Shown piece by piece: positions 29,078 through 38,184 of a stretch of DNA of 47,664 nt. The position numbers and the translations under genes are program-made. Origin of the DNA: Pseudomonadota bacterium (GTDB taxonomy: Bacteria > Myxococcota_A > UBA796 > UBA9615); NCBI GenBank assembly GCA_024229515.1, contig JAAESI010000261.1, forward strand, positions 1 through 47,664, given 5' to 3'. The notes below the pieces were generated by a model, which did not search any database, was not told the DNA's origin, and was given only the letters and a program-made list of their open reading frames with translations. Position 1 is the first letter of the stretch, and each line of letters starts with the position of its first letter.

Positions 29078-32000
29078 ATGAAGGTTACGACCCTGTTTGC
29101 ACGCATCGGGCTCATCGGCGCCGCATTGTTCTTGTTCGGGCCCGCGCCCGCACAGGCGGGACAGTCGGTCGTCACGGTCTCCTGGAATGGCGGCTGGTGC
29201 AGCATCTGCGGCGGCGCGTACGCCTGCAGTAACGGCCACGGCAACTGGAGCAACGGCACCCGGACCTTCAGCGACCCCGTGCCCGCGGGCTCCACCGTGA
29301 CCGGCATGACCGGCGTCATCCAGAAGCTCGGCTGCTCCGGCGGTACCTACACGCCGACCATCGGCAGCGGCTCCTTCGGCGGCCACGGCTTCCCCGGCGG
29401 CTGCCCCTGCGGCAACTGCGACGGCAATACCAACATGTCCGCGAGCTACCCCGGCGGGTGGCCCGGCTACAACTACGGAGGCTCCAACACGGTCCGGTTG
29501 AACGTCTCCAGCGGGCTGGTGTGCGTGAAGTCCGTCACCCTCACCATCACGTGGGAAGACGCCGACAACGACAACGACGGCGACCCCGACGACACCGACT
29601 GCAACGACAACGATCCGACCATCTACAACGGTGCGCGCGAGATCTGCGACAACATCGGCCAGGACTGCGACGGCAATATCCTCGAGTCGTTCACCAACAC
29701 CGACGGCGACTCGCTGCCGGACTGCATCGACCCTGACGACGACAACGACGGCGTCAACGACGGCGGTGACTGCGCGCCCCTGGACAACACGATCTACCCC
29801 GGCGCGACCGAGCTCTGCGACAACATCGACAGCAACTGCAACGGCAGCCTGGTCGACAGCTTCCCCAACTTCGACGGGGACTCCGAGCCTGACTGCATCG
29901 ACACCGACGACGACAACGACGGCACGCCGGACACCGTCGATTGCGAGCAGTTCGACGACACGTTCTGTTTCTCCTGCACGGAGTTCTGCGACACGATCGA
30001 CAACGACTGCGACGGCGATCTGGTGGACGGCTTCCCCAACTACGACGGGGACAGCGAACCGGACTGCATCGACAACGACATCGACAACGACCTGTTCCCC
30101 AACAACGTCGACTGCGATGACTTCGATCCATCCATCTACCCCAACGCACCCGAGTCCTGCGACAACATCGACAGCGACTGCGATGGGAGTCTGGTGGACG
30201 GGTTCCCCGACACCGATGGGGACGGCAACCCCGACTGCATCGAATCGGACGTCGACGGCGACGGCTACCCCGGCACGGTCGACTGCAACGATCTCGATCC
30301 CCTGATCAACCCCGCCGGCATCGAGTTCTGCGACAACGTCGACAGCGACTGCGACGAGTCCCTGGTGGACGAGTTCGACAACTTCGACGGCGACACCGAG
30401 CCCGACTGCATCGATCTGGACGACGACAACGACGGTGACGAGGACATCAACGACTGCGACGACGCCGACCCCAGCATCTACACCGGCGCGCCCGAGTCCT
30501 GCGACCTGATCGACAGCGACTGCGACGGGAGCCTGGTCGACGAGTTCGACGACTTCGACTTCGACGGCATCCCCGACTGCGAAGACGACGACGACGACAA
30601 CGACGGTGACCCCAACGACACCGACTGCGCGCCCCAGGACGCGACCATCTGCGCCACCTGCACGGAGTTCTGCGACACGATCGACAGCGACTGCGACGGC
30701 GACTACGTGGACGGCTTCACCGACACCGACGGCGACGGCGAGCCCGACTGCACCGACAGCGACAGTGACGGCGACGGCGACCCGAACGTCACCGACTGCG
30801 AGCCGCTGGATCCGACGATCTTCACGGACGCCCAGGAGCTCTGCGACAACATCGACAGCGACTGCGACGGCTCGCTCGCGGACGACTTCGACGACCTCGA
30901 CGGCGACGACATCCCCGACTGCGTCGACCCCGACGCGGACGGCGACGGCGCCACCGCCGGCTTCGCCGACTGCGACGACTTCGACGCGTCCGTCTGGCTC
31001 GGCGCCCCCGAGTCCTGCGACGCCATCGACAGCGACTGCGACGGCGACCTCGTCGACGGCTACGACGACTTCGATGGCGACGGTGAGCCCGACTGCATCG
31101 ACAACGACGATGACAACGACGGCCTGTCCGACGGCGACGAGGCGATCGCGGGCACCGACCCGCTGAACCCCGACACCGACGGCGACGGCATCGACGACCT
31201 GACCGAGATCGGCCTCGGCGACGATGCGTTCCCGGATCCCTCCGACGCTCAGGACACGGACGGCGACGGCATCATCGACGCGCTCGACGAGGACGACGAC
31301 GGCGACTCCATCCCGACGCTTGAGGAAGGCCCGTACGACCCCGACGGCGACGGCGTGCCCAACTACCTCGACGACGACAGCGATGGCGACGGCTTCAGCG
31401 ACCTCTACGAAGAGGGGACCGAGGAGATCTGGTTCGACGACACCGACGGTGACGGCGTGCCCAACTACCTCGACCTGGACTCCGACTCGGAGAACCTCGA
31501 GGACGACGACGACGGCAACGGCGACGCCGACCTGGACGGCATCCCGGACTTCCTCGACCCCGACGACACCGACGGCCCCGACGCCGACCCGGATGGCGAC
31601 GGCCTCACCAACGCCCAGGAGGGCGCCATCGGGACCGACCCGTTCAACGCCGACACCGACGGCGACTCGATCGACGACGGCACCGAGGTGGGCGCGGATC
31701 CGACCGATCCGATCGACACCGACGACGACAACGACATCGACGCGCTGGATGTCGATGACGACGGCGACGGCATCCCGACCATCGACGAGGTCGAGGTCGA
31801 CGCGGACGGCGACGGCGAGCCGGATCTCGACGTGGACGAGGACGGCATCGACAACCACCTCGACACCGACAGTGATGGCGACGGCCTCGACGACGAGTTC
31901 GAGACCGACGAGGACACCGACGGCGACGGCGCCCCCAACTACGTCGACACCGACAGCGACGGCGACACGATCGACGACGAGATCGAAGGCGGCGCGGACA

Positions 32001-32860
32001 CGGACGGTGACGGCCTCCCCGACGCGTACGACACCGACAGCGATGACGTCGGCGGCGACGAGGACGACGTCGAAGGCTACGACTTCGGCGACGAGATCGA
32101 AGGCGCGGGCGACCTGGACGAGGACGGCGTGCCGAACTTCCAGGACCCCGACACCGACGGCGACGGCGCCCCCGACGACATCGAGGGTGACGGCGACCTG
32201 GACGGCGACGGAACGCCCAACTGGCTCGATCCCGACGACTACGACGGCCCCGACGCCGACGCCGACCTCGACGGCCTGACCAACGAGGAAGAGGGCGAGC
32301 TCGGAACCGACGCCTACGACGCCGACACCGACGACGACGGGCTCGAAGATGGCACCGAGGTCAACGGCACCGAGACGGATCCGCTCGATGAGGACACCGA
32401 CGACGACGGCCTGACCGACGGCGAAGAGGTCTACGACACGGACACCGACCCGAACGACGACGACACCGACGACGACGGCCTACTCGACGGCGAGGAGGTC
32501 CACGAGACCGACACCGATCCGCTCGCGCCCGACACCGACGAGGACGGCATGGACGATGGCGTCGAGGTGGAGAACGGGGCTGACCCGAACAACCCCGACA
32601 CCGACGGCGACGGCATCCTCGACGGTCCCGACGGCCTCGACGACAACGACGAAGACGGCATCATCAACGTGCTCGATCCGACGAACGACGGCGAGGAAGT
32701 GGTTGAGGAGGAGCCGACTCCGGAGCCGCCTCCCATCGAGCTGATCACCGGTGGCGCGGACTGCGAGAGCTGCAGCTCTTCGGTCGGTGCTGGCCGCAGC
32801 GCGTCGCTCGGCTTCCTGTTCCTCGGGGCTCTCCTCGCGGGGCGGCGACGCCGTCGCTGA
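29078..32860 (+). CDS. Giant secreted MopE/TSP3 repeat protein with Cys-rich N-domain
   Basis: 1260 residues from ATG at 29078, which follows GGAG at 29067-29070 at good spacing and opens a proper signal peptide (to about APAQA); an upstream in-frame ATG at 29054 would precede that signal with charged residues. The N-terminal domain (about 28-165) is Cys/Gly-rich (CSICGGAYAC, GCPCGNC) and ends in strands SSGLVCVKSVTLTITW; I do not recognise it. Nine MopE-type units and about 500 residues of TSP3 repeats follow. The C-terminus has DCESCSS, a hydrophobic helix and AGRRRRR. Its C-terminal half is nearly identical to that of the preceding paralogue, including 61 identical bases (31406-31466 with 26845-26905). 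Confidence 0.87.
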   Translation: MKVTTLFARIGLIGAALFLFGPAPAQAGQSVVTVSWNGGWCSICGGAYACSNGHGNWSNGTRTFSDPVPAGSTVTGMTGVIQKLGCSGGTYTPTIGSGSFGGHGFPGGCPCGNCDGNTNMSASYPGGWPGYNYGGSNTVRLNVSSGLVCVKSVTLTITWEDADNDNDGDPDDTDCNDNDPTIYNGAREICDNIGQDCDGNILESFTNTDGDSLPDCIDPDDDNDGVNDGGDCAPLDNTIYPGATELCDNIDSNCNGSLVDSFPNFDGDSEPDCIDTDDDNDGTPDTVDCEQFDDTFCFSCTEFCDTIDNDCDGDLVDGFPNYDGDSEPDCIDNDIDNDLFPNNVDCDDFDPSIYPNAPESCDNIDSDCDGSLVDGFPDTDGDGNPDCIESDVDGDGYPGTVDCNDLDPLINPAGIEFCDNVDSDCDESLVDEFDNFDGDTEPDCIDLDDDNDGDEDINDCDDADPSIYTGAPESCDLIDSDCDGSLVDEFDDFDFDGIPDCEDDDDDNDGDPNDTDCAPQDATICATCTEFCDTIDSDCDGDYVDGFTDTDGDGEPDCTDSDSDGDGDPNVTDCEPLDPTIFTDAQELCDNIDSDCDGSLADDFDDLDGDDIPDCVDPDADGDGATAGFADCDDFDASVWLGAPESCDAIDSDCDGDLVDGYDDFDGDGEPDCIDNDDDNDGLSDGDEAIAGTDPLNPDTDGDGIDDLTEIGLGDDAFPDPSDAQDTDGDGIIDALDEDDDGDSIPTLEEGPYDPDGDGVPNYLDDDSDGDGFSDLYEEGTEEIWFDDTDGDGVPNYLDLDSDSENLEDDDDGNGDADLDGIPDFLDPDDTDGPDADPDGDGLTNAQEGAIGTDPFNADTDGDSIDDGTEVGADPTDPIDTDDDNDIDALDVDDDGDGIPTIDEVEVDADGDGEPDLDVDEDGIDNHLDTDSDGDGLDDEFETDEDTDGDGAPNYVDTDSDGDTIDDEIEGGADTDGDGLPDAYDTDSDDVGGDEDDVEGYDFGDEIEGAGDLDEDGVPNFQDPDTDGDGAPDDIEGDGDLDGDGTPNWLDPDDYDGPDADADLDGLTNEEEGELGTDAYDADTDDDGLEDGTEVNGTETDPLDEDTDDDGLTDGEEVYDTDTDPNDDDTDDDGLLDGEEVHETDTDPLAPDTDEDGMDDGVEVENGADPNNPDTDGDGILDGPDGLDDNDEDGIINVLDPTNDGEEVVEEEPTPEPPPIELITGGADCESCSSSVGAGRSASLGFLFLGALLAGRRRRR

Positions 32861-32869
32861 TCTAGCTGG

Positions 32870-32875
32870 TACAAT
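32870..32875 (+). promoter_or_regulatory. Candidate -10 element
   Basis: TACAAT stands out in the 47-base GC-rich gap before the gene at 32908. No convincing -35 hexamer lies 16-18 bases upstream, so this is a weak promoter call. It would separate the housekeeping-like GTPase operon from the surface-protein gene. Confidence 0.3.
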
Positions 32876-32907
32876 CCCGGGCTGATTCCTCCTGCCGGAG
32901 TTGGCCC

Positions 32908-33480
32908 ATGACCCAGTCCGCGGCGTCGACCGCGTCCGAGATGACACGCGTCAGTAAGGTGCGTGTCCAGATTCTTGCCGACTCGTTTATTTACGAGGGC
33001 TACGTCTACCTCCTCGCCGAGACTCGGCGGATTCAGGAGGTCCTGAACGACCCCAAGCCGTTCCTCAACCTCACGGAGGTGGTCATTCATGACCGCGCCT
33101 CCGCGACCACCCATCACGCTCCGTACGCGGCCCTCAACAAGGGGGCGATCACCCACGTGGTGGTGCTGTCGGGCGATGGAACCGGGCTCTCGATGGAGGA
33201 TTCGTCATCTGACGCCACCGCCTCTGCCGGGGGGCAGGGGGCGGTTGCTGCCCAGATGACAGTCCCCCCCGCCGGTCCCCGGACCGTGCCGATCGCGCCG
33301 CCGCCCGCCAAGAAGGCCGACCCCCCGACCCAGCCCTTTCCGCGGGCCCGGGTGACCGCTTCGTCGGTCCGGGATGACGATGACGTCAGCGACTTGATTC
33401 TCGATGATGACGGCGGAGACGACATCGATCCCGACGATCTGGAGCGCGACGTTGGCGCCCTGATCGCCGGCGCGGACTGA
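32908..33480 (+). CDS. DUF6812-like small-domain protein with acidic tail
   Basis: 190 residues; ATG preceded by GGAG. Residues about 15-88 form a compact beta-rich domain (KVRVQILADSFIYEGYVYLLAE, RIQEVLNDPKPFLNLTEVVIHD, GAITHVVVL), a pattern I associate with DUF6812, a family without known function. Residues 90-150 are Pro/Ala-rich and disordered, and the end is strongly acidic (DDDDVSDLILDDDGGDDIDPDD). No TM helix: cytoplasmic. It lies 14 bases upstream of the MglA-like GTPase gene, so the two are probably co-translated and may work together. Confidence 0.7.
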   Translation: MTQSAASTASEMTRVSKVRVQILADSFIYEGYVYLLAETRRIQEVLNDPKPFLNLTEVVIHDRASATTHHAPYAALNKGAITHVVVLSGDGTGLSMEDSSSDATASAGGQGAVAAQMTVPPAGPRTVPIAPPPAKKADPPTQPFPRARVTASSVRDDDDVSDLILDDDGGDDIDPDDLERDVGALIAGAD

Positions 33481-33494
33481 CCCACCGGGGAGTC

Positions 33495-35327
33495 ATGGCG
33501 AGCATCGATCAGGAACGGAAGCGGATCAGCGCGGCAGTCGTTCTGTACGGCGCCCCCGGAGCGGGCAAGACGACGGCGCTGTACGCGCTCGCGCGGCAGC
33601 TCCCCGACGGCACGCACGGCAAGGTTGCCCCCCTGAACGCAGGCGACGGCCGCCTGCTGCGGCTGGACTACCGCCCGCACGACCAGGAGTTGGTCTACGG
33701 CTTCCAGGTGAACTTCCGGCTGGTGGCCTGCCCCGGCTCCATCGAGGTGGATCTGATCCGCCCGCTGCTGGCGTCGATCGACGCGGTGATATTCGTGGCG
33801 GACTCGTCGCGCACGGCGCTGAAGGCCAACGTCAAGGCGCTCGAGCTGCTGGATCGCATGCTCAAGCCGACCGGTCGGCAGCTCGCCGATCTGCCGATCG
33901 TCTTCCTTTACAACAAGCGCGACCTCCGCGACGCGGTCGAGATTCGCCTCCTGGAGGAGAAGCTCAACCGGTTTGGCTGCAACTACGTCGCCGCCTCCGC
34001 GGTGCGCGGCCAGGGGGTGCTCGACGCGCTCCAGCGTCTCACCGCGAGCGTCGCCGTTCAGGTCCGCCAGCAGGTGCAGTCCAGCGCCGGCGAGGGTGGC
34101 GCGGTCCCCGCGACGGTGGCCCACGGCACCACGATCCAGCAGGCGCGGGCGCTGCACGCGCCGGCGTCCGGGAACGACGACCAGACCGCGGTTCCCACGC
34201 AGGGCCAGCAACCCGGCGTGCGTTGGGATGGCGACGACGACCGCACGGAGTTGAACCCCGGCGGAAGTGAGCCTGCTCCGCCGACGGACTGGACCGCGGA
34301 CCCCGGCGACTTCACCTCGCCCAGCCTCCCCGATCAGGGCGGCCACGCCCACGGGTCCGGAGACCTGACCGCCCCCAGCGACGATCACACCGCTTCGGGG
34401 GGAGACTGGACCCGGCCGTCGCCCGGTCAGCGGCCCTCTCCCGCGGCGGCCTTCGCCTCGGGCGCGTCCGTGAGCAACTCGTTCCGCGAGCTGACTCTGC
34501 TGGAGCCGGAGATGCCCGCGCCGTCGGTGCCGGCGGGTACGTGGCGCACCCCCGCGGCGTTGGCGGAAGACATCGACGCCGACGACCACACGATGCCGTT
34601 CCGGGAGCCCGAGGAGTTCGACCAGGGGTCTCCGTCCCCGGACGACATCACGGAGACCGGGTACGTGGCATCCAAGCCCGCTCCCGCCGCGCGCCCCGCC
34701 CGGATCGCTTCGTCGCCGGCGCCGCGCAGCCCCGCTATGCCCATGGCCAAGCGGCCGCCCCGGGTCGCCGCCGCCGTCGCCCCCTCCCCGGGCCCGCAGA
34801 TGGGCGCCGCCACGGCACGCCGGGTCGAACGACCTCGCGTCGTCTCGGCCCCCGCTCCGGCTGCCCCCGCCACCCCCGCCATCGCCCCGGTCTCGGGCGC
34901 GCAGGCGGTCTCCCCGGTGGAATCGCCGGGCGCGGTCGACTTCACCGCGACGCAGGTCATCAACTCGTTGGGCCGTCAGCCGGAGGCGTGGGAATCGTCG
35001 ATCGAGTCCAGCGCTCATCGCATGAAGATCCCCGTCCCGGACCTCGCCGGCTACGTAGTCAGCCGGATCGGGACCCCCAAAGCGAGCACACGGCGCACGA
35101 TCCAGATCCCCGTGCGGGCCACCCACATGGACACCCTGATGCCTCAGGACTTCATGTTGGGTCTGGACTTCCGAGGGACCGGCGGCAGGGCGCCTTCGAT
35201 GTCGGCCCGCAAGCGACCGGTCGAGTCCGACAGCAAGTCGGTGCCGATGTCCTGGTTCGTGGGCCTCTTCGGCTTGAGCATCGTCGTGATCGTCGGCCTC
35301 GCCGTGATGCTCCTGGGGCAGGGCTAG
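33495..35327 (+). CDS. MglA-like GTPase with disordered linker and C-terminal membrane anchor
   Basis: 610 residues; ATG at 33495 after GGGGAG. Residues about 10-200 are a small GTPase domain of MglA type: P-loop GAPGAGKTT (19-27), FVADSS, NKRD (140-143) and SAV (168-170). The switch II motif reads ACPGS (78-82), where MglA has VPGQ, so the usual catalytic Gln is Ser. Residues about 205-510 are Pro/Ala/Asp-rich and disordered; a short conserved-looking basic region (VSRIGTPKASTRRTIQIPV) follows; a TM helix at about 587-608 ends the protein. It is therefore a membrane-tethered cytoplasmic GTPase, unlike free MglA. A polarity, motility or regulatory role is likely; no MglB is nearby. Confidence 0.8.
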   Translation: MASIDQERKRISAAVVLYGAPGAGKTTALYALARQLPDGTHGKVAPLNAGDGRLLRLDYRPHDQELVYGFQVNFRLVACPGSIEVDLIRPLLASIDAVIFVADSSRTALKANVKALELLDRMLKPTGRQLADLPIVFLYNKRDLRDAVEIRLLEEKLNRFGCNYVAASAVRGQGVLDALQRLTASVAVQVRQQVQSSAGEGGAVPATVAHGTTIQQARALHAPASGNDDQTAVPTQGQQPGVRWDGDDDRTELNPGGSEPAPPTDWTADPGDFTSPSLPDQGGHAHGSGDLTAPSDDHTASGGDWTRPSPGQRPSPAAAFASGASVSNSFRELTLLEPEMPAPSVPAGTWRTPAALAEDIDADDHTMPFREPEEFDQGSPSPDDITETGYVASKPAPAARPARIASSPAPRSPAMPMAKRPPRVAAAVAPSPGPQMGAATARRVERPRVVSAPAPAAPATPAIAPVSGAQAVSPVESPGAVDFTATQVINSLGRQPEAWESSIESSAHRMKIPVPDLAGYVVSRIGTPKASTRRTIQIPVRATHMDTLMPQDFMLGLDFRGTGGRAPSMSARKRPVESDSKSVPMSWFVGLFGLSIVVIVGLAVMLLGQG

Positions 35328-35334
35328 GGAGCCG

Positions 35335-36936
35335 ATGTCGGATCCCAGGCGGGCGCTTCCGCTGCTGCTCATGCTCCTCCTGCTCGCTCCGGGCTGCCTG
35401 ACCTGGACGCCGGAAGACGACGACGACGCCACCGCGGACGACGACGACGCGACGACGGACGACGACGACGCCACCGACGACGATGACACCACCGACGACG
35501 ACGACGCCACCGACGACGACGACGCCACCGACGACGACGACGCGACCTCCGACGACGGCATCGACGCCGACGGCGTGCTCCTCGTGATCGCCTTCGATGA
35601 CATCGGGCAGCCCGCCACGACCGGCTTGTTCGGCGGTCTGTTCAACAGCGAGCGGCTCGAGCCGAGCGCAGAGGAAGCGCTGGTCGAGCTGGCCTTCGGG
35701 CAGGTCATCCCCTTCGCCGCGCCGGGGTCCACGGAGCCGCGGTTGGTCACGAACTTCGGCACCTACCCGGTCGACCCGGTTCCGCTCGAGGCGGTGACGA
35801 TGACGACCTCGGACACGATCGAGCTGCTCGACACCGGGTCCGTCTGGCTCAACGGCGAGGGCGGGCTGATTCCAGACGCGGGTTCGCGCTGGGGAGCCAC
35901 CATCGGCGGCGATCCGCCCTACGCCGGCAGCTACGAGGGACCGGAGTACCCCGACCCGGCCGCCGCGACGCTCTCGAACAGCTTCGGCGAGCAGGTCTTC
36001 GTGCTCGCCAACGGGACGTTGGAGCTTGAGGTCACGGACGGCGGATGCATCGGCTGCGAGGACATCGTCATCTTCCAGGGCCCCAAGGGCGGTCTGCCGG
36101 GGGCGGCGTACGCGCTCAACGGAAACACGTCCTTCTCGATCTCCCCCGGCGATCTGCCCCTGGAGATCCCGCAGTCGGGCTACGGCAACGTGGTCCTCTA
36201 CCGGGCCCGTCGCAGCCGCGTCTCCCTCTCGGACGGTCGGGAGATGCTGCTCGTCAGCGGCCGGTCGGTGGATTGGAATGCTCGCTACCTCGAGCCCGGC
36301 ATCGGCCTGCTCACGACCCCTGAGCCGGTGGAGTACGGAGCGCTCGCCTTCCCCGTCGACATCACCGGAGCGACCTTCCCGGACGGCACCCTGATGCTCG
36401 TCAATGGCAGCGAGGCGGCCTTCGAGCTGTCGTCCGACACGACGGGCAGCGTCTTCCTCTCCGACACGTTCGGGTTCACGGGCACGGTCTCGCTGACGGC
36501 CAACGACCCGACGGGGCAGTTCATCGCTGAGGGGGCTCTGGAGGTCGTCCCGCCGGTCCTGACCTGCGATCTGACCGAGTTCGAGCCCAACGGGCTGCTC
36601 AGCCAGGCTCACTTCTTCAACCCCGGCATCGTCGCGTGCGGCTCCCTGGATCCCGCGGGGGACTCCGACCACTACCGCTTCAACGCCTCGGCCGGCAGCA
36701 CGTACACGTTCGAGACCTGGGCGGGCCGCCTCGGTGAGCCCACCGACACGATGCTGCAGCTGCTCAACAGCTCCGGCACGGTGCTGCTGGAGGACGACGA
36801 CGGCGCCGGGAGCCTGGACTCCTTGCTGAACTGGACGGCCCCCTCGGGCGGTCAGTTCTTCGTGCGGGTGCTCCCGTACAACACCACGGGGGGCCCGGGG
36901 AACGACTACCAGCTGACCACCAGCGTCTTCCCTTGA
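35335..36936 (+). CDS. Asp-rich-linker lipoprotein with C-terminal PPC domain
   Basis: 533 residues. Lipobox LLAPGC gives lipidation at Cys21. A linker of seven DDDDAT-type hexamers follows (about residues 27-68, DNA 35416-35550), encoded by a nearly perfect 18-base tandem repeat whose copy number could vary by slippage. The middle 400 residues are beta-rich (VPPVLTCDLTE, GTLELEVTDGGCIGCED) without a recognised enzyme domain. The last 115 residues are a PPC domain (EFEPNGLLSQA, SDHYRFNASAGSTYTFETW, GGQFFVRVLPYN). Surface or periplasmic lipoprotein of unknown function, seven bases after the GTPase gene. Confidence 0.8.
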   Translation: MSDPRRALPLLLMLLLLAPGCLTWTPEDDDDATADDDDATTDDDDATDDDDTTDDDDATDDDDATDDDDATSDDGIDADGVLLVIAFDDIGQPATTGLFGGLFNSERLEPSAEEALVELAFGQVIPFAAPGSTEPRLVTNFGTYPVDPVPLEAVTMTTSDTIELLDTGSVWLNGEGGLIPDAGSRWGATIGGDPPYAGSYEGPEYPDPAAATLSNSFGEQVFVLANGTLELEVTDGGCIGCEDIVIFQGPKGGLPGAAYALNGNTSFSISPGDLPLEIPQSGYGNVVLYRARRSRVSLSDGREMLLVSGRSVDWNARYLEPGIGLLTTPEPVEYGALAFPVDITGATFPDGTLMLVNGSEAAFELSSDTTGSVFLSDTFGFTGTVSLTANDPTGQFIAEGALEVVPPVLTCDLTEFEPNGLLSQAHFFNPGIVACGSLDPAGDSDHYRFNASAGSTYTFETWAGRLGEPTDTMLQLLNSSGTVLLEDDDGAGSLDSLLNWTAPSGGQFFVRVLPYNTTGGPGNDYQLTTSVFP

Positions 36937-36942
36937 CAGTCT

Positions 36943-36970
36943 GGGGACCTGCGGCGACAGTCGCGTCCCC
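36943..36970 (+). promoter_or_regulatory. Bulged hairpin just before the ribB start
   Basis: GGGGAC (36943-36948) pairs with GTCCCC (36965-36970), and inside it GCGA (36954-36957) pairs with TCGC (36961-36964) around CAG, with a five-base bulge on the left arm. It ends two bases before the ATG of ribB and no Shine-Dalgarno is visible. It could end transcription of the upstream lipoprotein or affect ribB translation. It is far too short to be an FMN riboswitch. Confidence 0.4.
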
Positions 36971-36972
36971 TC

Positions 36973-38184
36973 ATGACTGATTTCGTTCCTTTTCCGTCCG
37001 ACCCCGTCCTGCGTGTCAGCCTCGCCCTCGAGGAGATCGCCGCCGGCCGGCTCGTGATCCTCGTGGACGACGAAGACCGTGAGAACGAGGGCGACCTCGT
37101 GATGGCGGCCGACAAGGTCACCCCCGAGGCGATCAACTTCATGGCCCTGCACGGCCGCGGCCTCATCTGCATGCCGATGAGGCCGGCGCGGATCGAGCAG
37201 CTGGGCATCCCGATGATGGTCCGGGACAACGCTTCGCCCTACGGCACCGCATTCACCGTCAGCATCGAGGCCCGCACCGGTGTCTCCACCGGCATCTCCG
37301 CCGCGGATCGAGCGCGCACCGTCGAGGTGGCCGTGGCCGCGGACTCCACCCCTCACGACCTGGTCTCGCCCGGTCACGTGTTCCCCTTGCGGGCGCGCGA
37401 GGGCGGCGTGCTCGTGCGCGCGGGTCAGACCGAAGGCAGCGTCGACCTGGCGCGGCTGTCCGGCTGCGAGCCGGCGGGCGTCATCTGCGAAATCATGAAC
37501 GAGGACGGGACCATGTCCCGGCTCCCTCAGCTCATCGAGTTCGCCACGAAGCACCGCCTCCGCATGCTGACCGTGGCCGACCTGATCGCCTGGCGCCTGC
37601 GCGAGGAGACCCTGGTCCACCGCGTCGCCAAGGCCGCCATCGCCACCGACGGCATGGGCGAAGTGACGGCCCACGTGTTCCGCAACCACGTCAACGACCT
37701 GCAGTACCTCGCCCTCGTGAAGGGCGAACTGGACGCCAGCACCCCGACGGCGGTGCGCGTCGCCAGCAGCAACTTCTGGAGCGACGCCCTGGGGGCCTTC
37801 CGCAGGGACGGCGGTCCGCTGCTGGCGCGGGCGATGACCCTCCTGGGCGGCTACGACAGCGGCGTGGTCCTGTACATCCTGCGTCCGTTCGACGGTGACG
37901 CGATCATCCGCCAGCTGTCGTTGGTGGCCGAGGAGGTCGAGGGCACCATCCCCGAGGAGCGCCGCCTCGCCGATCCGTACCCCATCGCCATCCGTGACTA
38001 CGGTCTGGGTGCGCAGGTGCTGCGGGAGCTCGGCGTCGTGCAGATTCGCCTGCTGACCAACAGCGATCGCCGCCTCCCCAGCGTGGAGGGCTACGGCATC
38101 GAGGTGGTCGAGCGCGTTCCTGTGCCGTCCGATGCCGGCACCTCGCTGTCGGAGTTGGCAGTCCTCAACGGCGGCCGCGGCTGA
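36973..38184 (+). CDS. ribB: 3,4-dihydroxy-2-butanone-4-phosphate synthase with degenerate GTP cyclohydrolase II-like domain (RibBX type)
   Basis: 403 residues. The N-terminal domain (about 10-205) is a complete RibB: DDEDRENEGDLV (metal/catalytic acidic loop near E37), GLICMPM, STGISAADRARTV, SPGHVFPL (H135) and CEIMNEDGTM (E173). It converts ribulose 5-phosphate to the four-carbon precursor of riboflavin. The C-terminal domain occupies the place of RibA, but the zinc motif RVHSEC-x-CDCG is replaced by RVASSN (262-267) and RRDGG (277-281), so all three Cys are missing, and the GRGIGL-type loop is replaced by RPFDGDA. GTP cyclohydrolase II activity is therefore not expected; this matches the RibBX variant described in proteobacteria. 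First of a coupled ribB-ribH-nusB run (TGATG junction). Confidence 0.92.
   Translation: MTDFVPFPSDPVLRVSLALEEIAAGRLVILVDDEDRENEGDLVMAADKVTPEAINFMALHGRGLICMPMRPARIEQLGIPMMVRDNASPYGTAFTVSIEARTGVSTGISAADRARTVEVAVAADSTPHDLVSPGHVFPLRAREGGVLVRAGQTEGSVDLARLSGCEPAGVICEIMNEDGTMSRLPQLIEFATKHRLRMLTVADLIAWRLREETLVHRVAKAAIATDGMGEVTAHVFRNHVNDLQYLALVKGELDASTPTAVRVASSNFWSDALGAFRRDGGPLLARAMTLLGGYDSGVVLYILRPFDGDAIIRQLSLVAEEVEGTIPEERRLADPYPIAIRDYGLGAQVLRELGVVQIRLLTNSDRRLPSVEGYGIEVVERVPVPSDAGTSLSELAVLNGGRG

Noticed and set aside
35416..35550. 18-base tandem repeat as a possible CRISPR array
   Set aside because: It is an in-frame DDDDAT linker without unique spacers.
36937..36972. FMN riboswitch before ribB
   Set aside because: Only 36 bases are available; the RFN element needs well over 100.
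33114..37689. Long minus-strand open frames opposite the GTPase, lipoprotein and ribB genes
   Set aside because: The plus-strand genes have clear domains and starts; the minus frames are GC-driven shadows.
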